Assembly (NCBI GenBank): GCA_030248135.1 | Contig: JASANC010001743.1 | Span: 42,245-106,244, forward strand | DNA from: Theristus sp. LFF4_11 | Taxonomy: Eukaryota > Nematoda > Chromadorea > Monhysterida > Xyalidae | Direction: 5' to 3' | Length of the DNA: 64,000 nt | Part shown: piece after piece, positions 57,942 to 64,000 of the stretch | Layout: each line of letters starts with the position of its first letter | Numbering within the stretch: the first letter of the stretch is position 1 | Position numbers and translations under genes: made by a program | Notes under the pieces: generated by a model | Told to the model about the DNA's origin: nothing | Databases searched by the model: none | What the model saw: only the letters and a program-made list of their open reading frames with translations

Positions 57942-58274
57942 ATTGACTCAATAACGAAGCAATGTCTAAGTCGAGTCGGTCCGAAAAGGCAAAGATGATC
58001 GTCAGTTGTCTCGTCACTCGATCAAACTTTCACTGTGAAAACTTTTTCATTGAAGTCGAAGTCCTTGAAGTCTTGGGACTTGGAATCAAATTTACAGTAA
58101 GATTCCGAATTTTCCATTTTCCTTTCCCTTCCCAACCAAAAACCAACCACGCCTAAAGTTCGAAATTTTTTCAAACTTCTTAAAAAAATTTACGAAACTC
58201 TGGGCAAAAAATCAGAAAGTCACTTTCTGTGGAAAAGGTGTAAAACACACTTTCAGATAAAAAAGTACAGTTTT
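57942..58274. other. BuGZ 5' flank
   Basis: Sequence upstream of the BuGZ ATG, expected to hold its promoter and 5' UTR. No clear core-promoter motif or other gene was seen. Confidence 0.5.
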
Positions 58275-58905
58275 GATGGCTTGCGGACAAAAGACCGCAC
58301 GTGCCAAAAGACCGCAGATTTGAGATTTTTTTGTGACCAAAAGACCGCAGATGCTATCAAACCAAAATACCGCACGTGCCAAAAGACCGCACCAAAATCA
58401 GTCACTGCGTACGTGAATATGATATGTTATTTTATGTTTATTTTGTCTTCCTATCCTTTTTTATTCTACAAAAATCATTGATTGAGCCGTCGATCCTTAA
58501 AATCGGTTGAGCACAGAGCCGGCAAAGTCGCGTGACAGGTCGGCGCACAAGACAAACAAGGTGAAACACGCAGACTGCCAACAGAAAACGTCGCCCAGCT
58601 CACGATTCCCCCAACCAATTTTGATAATCCATGACAAATTATCAAACAAAAGTGAGTTTTGAAGGCTGCGTGCACAATCATTTTGAATCGTGTTCCAAAT
58701 CCACTGAACCCCGAAAATGCCATTTGGCCGTGTTCCAAATCCACTGTAAAATCGAAATAGAATCAGCGGAACCGACTTTCTAAATGCTCGTGCGGTCTTT
58801 TGGCACGTGCGGTCTTTTGGTTCCACACCAATCTGCGGTATTTTGGTCTTGCGGTCTTTTGGCACGTGCGGTCTTTTGGTACGTGCGGTCTTTTGTCTAT
58901 GATTC
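58275..58905. mobile_element. Foldback element with repeated AAAAGACCGCACGTGCC arms
   Basis: The left arm (58275-58400) has four or five ~17-bp units of AAAAGACCGCACGTGCC/AGATT. The right arm (58790-58905) has the inverse GTGCGGTCTTTTGGCAC units. The ~390-bp loop carries GTGTTCCAAATCCACTG twice. No transposase seen. Confidence 0.8.
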
Positions 58906-59339
58906 GGGGGGCCGATATAGATAGCTGGAGCAAATTTTCCAGATAGATAGATAGCTGGAAAATTTTGGGGGGGGCGCGGGGGGGCCATGTGACTTTGGGG
59001 GGGCCGGTCAAAATTATGAAATTTAATAGATAGATAACTAAAACGCTAAAATACTATAAAAACAGCAAAATAATGCTAAAAATACACTAAAAATCATGTA
59101 TAAATGCATATTTTACCTAAAATTAGCGAAATTTTCAAGAATTACAAGCAAAAGTGGTCAATTTTGGTCAAAAATTGACTCATTTTATGTCTTCGAAGAC
59201 AAATTTTTTTAGATAGACAGCTGGCTGAGAAATTTTTTTGGATAGATAATAGCTGAGCCAAAAAAACCTGTCTGATAGAGATAGATTCGAAAATTTTTGG
59301 GGGGGGGGGCCGGCCCCCCAGGCCCCCCCCTAGAACAAC
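58906..59339. repeat. ATAGATAG-type low-complexity sequence
   Basis: GATAGATAGATAGCTGG words, AT-rich sequence and poly(G)/poly(C) runs (58966-58985, 59298-59331). It probably belongs to the adjacent G-rich repeat complex. Confidence 0.55.
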
Positions 59340-61960
59340 TATGGTGCACCCCCCCCTCACCGAGAAGGCACCTGACCCCCCCCCCCCTCTGAAATTGGCA
59401 AACACCCCCCCCTCACCCGAGGTTCCGCTTTCGCTACTGCATGGGGGGGGGGGTGCATTTTTTCAAAATTTTCTGTGGGGGGTCCACCAGTAGCGAAAGC
59501 GGGACCTTGGGTGAGGGGGGGGGTGTTTGCCAAATTTTAGAGGGGGGGGGGGTCAGGTGCCTTCTCGGTGAGGGGGGGGTGCACGGGCAGCAAATTTTCC
59601 TGAGGGGGGGTGCACTGGCAGAAAAATTTCGTGAGGGGGGGGGTGCACGGGATCGCACGGGTAATACCAAATTTTGGCCTTAGAAAAACACAGAAATTCT
59701 TGTAAAATACGGAATATTTTGTGCAAACAAGCTGCTTGTTTGGTCAGAAACAACAAAATCTATGCAGGGACAGACACAAACGTCAAGAAAAATGCGAAAA
59801 TTACGCTATTTTTGGAAAAAAATGAGATGAGATTGACCACCGTGAGGGGGGGGGGTGCGATCCCGTGTTTTCTCGCGGAGGGGGGTGGGGGGGAGTCTAG
59901 TACCCGTGTCGAGATAAAGGGGGGAGGGGGGTACACGGGTATCTGCCCGTGCACGGGCAGGATTTTCGGCTGAGGGGGGGGTGGGTGGACCTTCCCCCAC
60001 CCCCCCCGCACTTTCGCTACTGGGGTCCACCCTAGGGTTAGGGGAAAAAAAAATCCGGATTTTTTTTTTAAATTAAAAAAATTTTTTTTTTTAAAAAAAA
60101 AAATTTTTTTTTACAAGTTAGGTTCGTTCGAAGCGTCTCGTCGAGCTGAGTTCATCTAGACTATTTTCAGAACGATCCGGGAAACTATAAGAGCGAAAAT
60201 CGTGTTTTATTGAAATTATGTCCATTTCATAGAGGGAAAGTTGCATTTTCAACAGTAAAACAGGGCAATTTTTCACGTGTACTTGAATATTGAACCGTTC
60301 TTAGTGGTTCCTCTTTAGAAAATTACCAAAATTTGACTGTGTTCAAAAATTCCTGTTTGCTGTAGCTAAGTCGGCAACCCCTGTCGACCCGGTCCCCCCC
60401 CCAAGACACTTACTTTCAGGTTCAACCAGCTATGCTATCTGCCACATGGCGAGAGCCCACTCTTCAAATCATCGTATCGAAAACACGTACCATGATTTCG
60501 CGATAACGTTGCGGGCAACTGACAGACGCAAGTTTAACACGTTAGTTTAGCTCAGCACGCAAGTTTTAGCATGTGGCCATGTTATCGGATATCTGAAAAA
60601 CGGTCGTGTGATGTGGTATTGACCAACACCTCCGCTCCAATTGTTTAACAATATATCGCACAACTCCATTGTAGACCTACAACATACGCCAATCAACAAG
60701 ATATCATGTTCATCTCATGGCCTACCGACTGAAAAACATGTTCTAAGTTGCAAGAAAACGATTTCTGAAACGATATTTCAATTCAGTTAAGTCATTTCAA
60801 CGCTAAAAATTGACTCTAGAAGTCATCCAAATCGAAAAACATGGAGTACGTCGGTCAAAATGACCAAATAATGACATGTACCTAAGCACACAAAGAAGTT
60901 GGGAAGAAAATTTGGTTTGAACTTTCAAAAAATTATGCCATAAATCGAATTTTCAGAGCAAAGTAGAAGAAAAAATTTTCAAATTTTTTTTTTAAGTTTG
61001 AAAAAAAAATCCAATTTTTTTTTTTAAACGAAAAAAAAAATAAAAAAAAAATTTTTTTTTCAAAGCCCCTAACCCTAGTCCACCCCCCCCCCCCATGATA
61101 ATTTTTCGCTTAAATTTTAAAGGAAAAACGCTAAATTTTGCTGCAAAATCGTTGAAATTACAATGAAGATGGTCAAGTTATCATTAATCAGCTTATATTA
61201 TAGACTTTATAGACAAAAAATCATGATTTTCGAAAAAAAATTTAGGGTGTGCAGAAAATTTTGGGGGGGGGGTCTCCGCCAGACAAAATTTCATGGGGGG
61301 TGTGGGGGGGGGTGTCGGCCAAATTTTCGAGGGGGGGTCCGATGGGGGGGGGGGTGCCCGGTTTTAGGGGGGGGGTGGCACGGTGCCCCCCCCCCCCCCC
61401 CAGTAGCGACAGTGCGGGGGGGTGAGGGGGTCCACCCCCCCCTCAGCCGAAAATCCTGCCTGGGCACGGGCAGAGACCCGTGTACCCCCCCCCCCTCCCC
61501 CCCTGTACCTCGACACGGGGACTAGACTCCCCCCACCCCCCTCCGCGAGAAAACACGGGATCGCACCCCCCCCTCACGGTGGTCAATCTGATCTCAATTT
61601 TTTCCAAAAATACCGTAATTTTTGCATTTTTCTTGATGTTTGTGTCTGTCCCTGCATAGATTTTGTTGTTTCTGACCAAACAAGCACCTTGTTTGCACAA
61701 AATATTCTGTATTTTACAAGAATTTCTGTGTTTTTCCAAGGCAAAAATTTGGTATTACCCGTGCGATCCCGTGCACCCCCCCCTCACGAAATTTTTCTGC
61801 CAGTGCACCCCCCCCCCCCCCTCAGGAAAATTTGCTGCCAGTGCACCCCCCTCACCGATAATGCACCTGACCCTTCCCCTCTAACATTAGGCAAACACCC
61901 CCCTCACCCAAGGTCCCGCTTTCGCTACTGCCCCCCCCCCCACCCGACGGTCTCTGGTGC
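59340..61960. repeat. Poly(G)/poly(C) inverted-repeat complex
   Basis: Left arm about 59400-60020 and right arm about 61395-61945 are inverted copies. Shared words are GTAGCGAAAGCGGGACCTTGG / AAGGTCCCGCTTTCGCTAC, GTGCACGGGATCGCACGGG, AAACAAGCTGCTTGTTTGGTCAG-like and GAGGGGGGGTG runs. Runs of 7-13 G or C recur every 20-60 bp. The open frames across it are homopolymer artefacts (G-, P- or R-rich). Confidence 0.8.
60032..61078. mobile_element. Foldback element with CTAGGGTTAGGGG ends
   Basis: CCTAGGGTTAGGGGAAAAA at the left is mirrored by AAGCCCCTAACCCTAG at the right, each followed inwards by long A/T homopolymer tracts. It lies between the arms of the G-rich complex, so probably nested in it. 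No coding frame. Confidence 0.75.
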
Positions 61961-62198
61961 TCTGGGGGGGGGTGTACCCCCCCACCCCCCCGCCCACGGT
62001 ACTGGCCAAAACCAAAAAAACTCATTTTTTAATTATTAAAAAATAATTTTAAAAAATCCCCATTTTTGCTGGTGCTTATTTTTTAAAACGCACGCGCACG
62101 CAGTACCGAAGGCGAAAGCAAATTTTCGAGTGGGGTTGTAGGTGACGTCACGTGGGGAGTGCCAAATTTTTTTCAGTGGGGGTGTCAATCATGGTACA

Positions 62199-62520
62199 GT
62201 GACCCCCCCCCCCCAGTGGTCAGTTCTATAAACAGTGAATATGAATAGTGCTTGAAAAGTGAATAGTTCTTTTCCAGTGTGTTCCAAAATTTAGACCTTG
62301 ACAAATTCCGGTTGAATACTTGAACCCTAAGTTCATCTTTGACGGAAGCATCTCATTGATTGGATTGAATTTCTAATTTCGATGCAAAACTGTTTGTCTT
62401 TGAAGCTCATGTCTCGATTATTTTTTTCAGAATTTGTCAAAGACTAACTTTTGGAACACCCTGGAGTGAAAATGTTCACTTTTCAAAAACTATTCACTTT
62501 TATAGAACGGACCACCACCA
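62199..62520. mobile_element. Foldback element, GTGTTCCAAAA arms
   Basis: AGTGGTCAGTTCTATAAACAG and GTGTTCCAAAATTTAGAC at the left are mirrored by CTAACTTTTGGAACACCC and TATAGAACGGACCAC at the right. About 320 bp, non-coding. Confidence 0.7.
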
Positions 62521-62767
62521 CAGGCATGGCCCACTATTGTAGAAAAATTTCGATTTGTATACATTCTTAAGTGGTTTTTTTGATTTCTGATCAGATGTTG
62601 CTTGCAAATTGCAATGGGTCGTTGTAGGTTCCTAATCCTAAACCGTAATGCTTCTTTATTCAAAACGCACGCCGGGCGGGCATCGGCATCACACACCTGC
62701 ACTTTCCAATGAGCATGCAGCACACGCACTGCACCCAATACACCCACACCCAAAAACGCCCGTTTGT

Positions 62768-62960
62768 CCAAGTACAGGCACTAAAATGTCAGTTTGAGTA
62801 ACAAATGTGACAGTTTAATGTCATTCATCATTTGTTTGCGGGAAGAAACCGGTTAGGCTAGAAACGGAAAATCTGGTTTGCTATGAACGGCAAGCGCATG
62901 TTTGGCGGCACATGACGTCATTTCAGTGGGATACGTTTAAAAAATAGGCCATACTCTAAA
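62768..62960 (-). repeat. Dispersed repeat R3, copy 2
   Basis: Reverse-complement match to 55217-55385, with an additional ~20 bp internal segment (AACAAATGTGACAGTTTAATG). Confidence 0.75.
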
Positions 62961-63265
62961 CACTTAAACTAATCACGTAACAAACCAAGAAGCTAGGAAA
63001 CTCGATTCTGAAATTAAAAATTTTGAAATCACAAAACATAGATAAAACGAAAACAACGAAACCAGCAAGCAGTCGAAGTCGACTGTCGAACTCAACTGAC
63101 TCACACAAACGATTTTCGAAAAAAATGAATTACGCTCACGCGCAGTTAATCGGTTGCACTTGCAGGAGAACACGAAGTTCAGAAAATTCAAACTTCGAAA
63201 TCAAAGTGTCCGGCACTTTTGTCTTGGTCAATGGCCAATGAATTTAAGAGCACTCGATTTCGGAT
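62961..63265. other. Intergenic, no gene recognised
   Basis: AT-rich sequence with no motif-bearing frame. Confidence 0.5.
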
Positions 63266-63860
63266 TAGGGTTGTTAAACAAAAATCAAAATTTAAAAAAA
63301 GTGATTAAAAAAACAAAAATGCCGATTTAAAAATCGAAAAATTTCCCTCTAATATGCTCTGAAAACCTCAATTTTGGCACAATTTTTTGAAAGTTCAACA
63401 AAAATTTTCTTTGATATTACCTCGTAAAACCTTTAGCAGTCGATTTTGGACCGTTTTACCGACTGATTTCAGGCTTCAACAACATCTGCGATGAAGTTTT
63501 TGAGCGTCCCAAAGGTTGGCTTAGCATTTCCGATGCAGATAAGGTGACGATTCGCCTCGCAATCTAAATTTGACCGTCCGAGCTGCTTCGTTTGCAAGCG
63601 TTACGTTGTCTGGTTGCCGTTTCGTGTCCTGCCGTCGCGACACATCATCAGAATTGATCGAATTTCAAGCCGGTATGTGTTTTTTCACTTGGGCTGGGGA
63701 CAATTAGTGACGTTTTGGGGGTCAAAACACTAGAAGAGGCATGGTAACGGTTTGGAAAAGGGGTAACTAGAGATGTAAGCTTCAAAAAAAATTTTTTAAT
63801 TTTTTTAAAGTAAAAAATGAGCATTTTTTTAATTTTTTTTAAAAAATTTTCAATTTTTTT
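63266..63860. mobile_element. Foldback transposon, TAGGGTTGT end, copy 2 (degraded)
   Basis: It starts TAGGGTTGTTAAACAAAAAT, and its core 63420-63660 is the reverse complement of 15120-15360. The right end fades into A/T tracts near 63780-63860 without a clear terminal repeat. A plus-strand frame encodes CDEVFERPKGWLSISDADK, conserved with copy 1 (CGEVFERLKAWLTISDADK), then stops. Confidence 0.65.
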
Positions 63861-64000
63861 TGTTTTTTTTTTCAATTTTTTTCAGGTTTTTCAAAAATAA
63901 TATCAAAAATGCGTGTTAGTTTTCGGTTTTGTTTCCTTTATTTTTGGCATATGGGAGCGGGGGAGCCGCATTATCAGTCATTCAGTCCCCGCTTTTCTTT

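Noticed and set aside
60036..61078. Telomere-like GGGTTAGGGG / CCCCTAACCC
   Set aside because: Single units only, placed as inverted ends of a foldback element; no tandem telomeric array.
59434..62039. Long G-, P- and R-rich frames
   Set aside because: Products of homopolymer G/C runs; no codon bias or motif, and both strands are open.

Overview
This is animal (metazoan) nuclear DNA. Its protein-coding genes are split into many small exons by GT-AG introns, and the space between them is AT-rich and full of transposon debris. The protein families (EFA6/PSD, BuGZ/ZNF207, IMMP2L, an F-box protein, a seven-transmembrane receptor) are animal or general eukaryotic families. The receptor's YSL-x2-R-F loop resembles nematode Sra/Sre-type chemoreceptors and F-box families are large in worms, so a nematode is my best guess; this is inference, not proof. 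I assembled the gene models by hand from splice sites, reading-phase continuity and family motifs.

Layout. 230-13604 (minus): an EFA6/PSD Arf exchange factor with disordered N-terminus, Sec7 domain and PH domain; it runs off the left edge, and its 6.4 kb intron holds an unexplained acidic ORF. 13.6-22.1 kb: mostly repeats, plus one well-bounded orphan exon (16405-16499) and weak ORFs. 22144-23503 (plus): a two-exon, 66-residue seed-maturation-protein (SMP/LEA)-like protein. 24296-28773 (minus): a seven-exon GPCR. 28.8-46 kb: a repeat domain with a ~3 kb inverted repeat carrying ~175 bp internal tandem units, five head-to-tail non-autonomous Helitrons (35645-42608) and several MITEs. 46062-57941 (all minus): an F-box/leucine-rich gene, IMMP2L (mitochondrial inner membrane peptidase subunit 2) only 239 bp upstream of it, and BuGZ/ZNF207, the Bub3-binding zinc-finger protein. 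58.2-64 kb: G/C-homopolymer-rich foldback elements and a partial copy of a transposon that also lies at 14989-15511.

The genes look like independent housekeeping and sensory loci. The one context link is IMMP2L followed closely by the F-box gene on the same strand, which could be a co-transcribed pair. Introns are heavily loaded with tRNA-derived SINEs and MITEs, several ending within tens of bases of splice sites. The most noteworthy items are the exact tandem Helitron array, the SMP-domain gene in an animal-like genome, the minisatellite-bearing palindrome, and two candidate 5' ends for EFA6.
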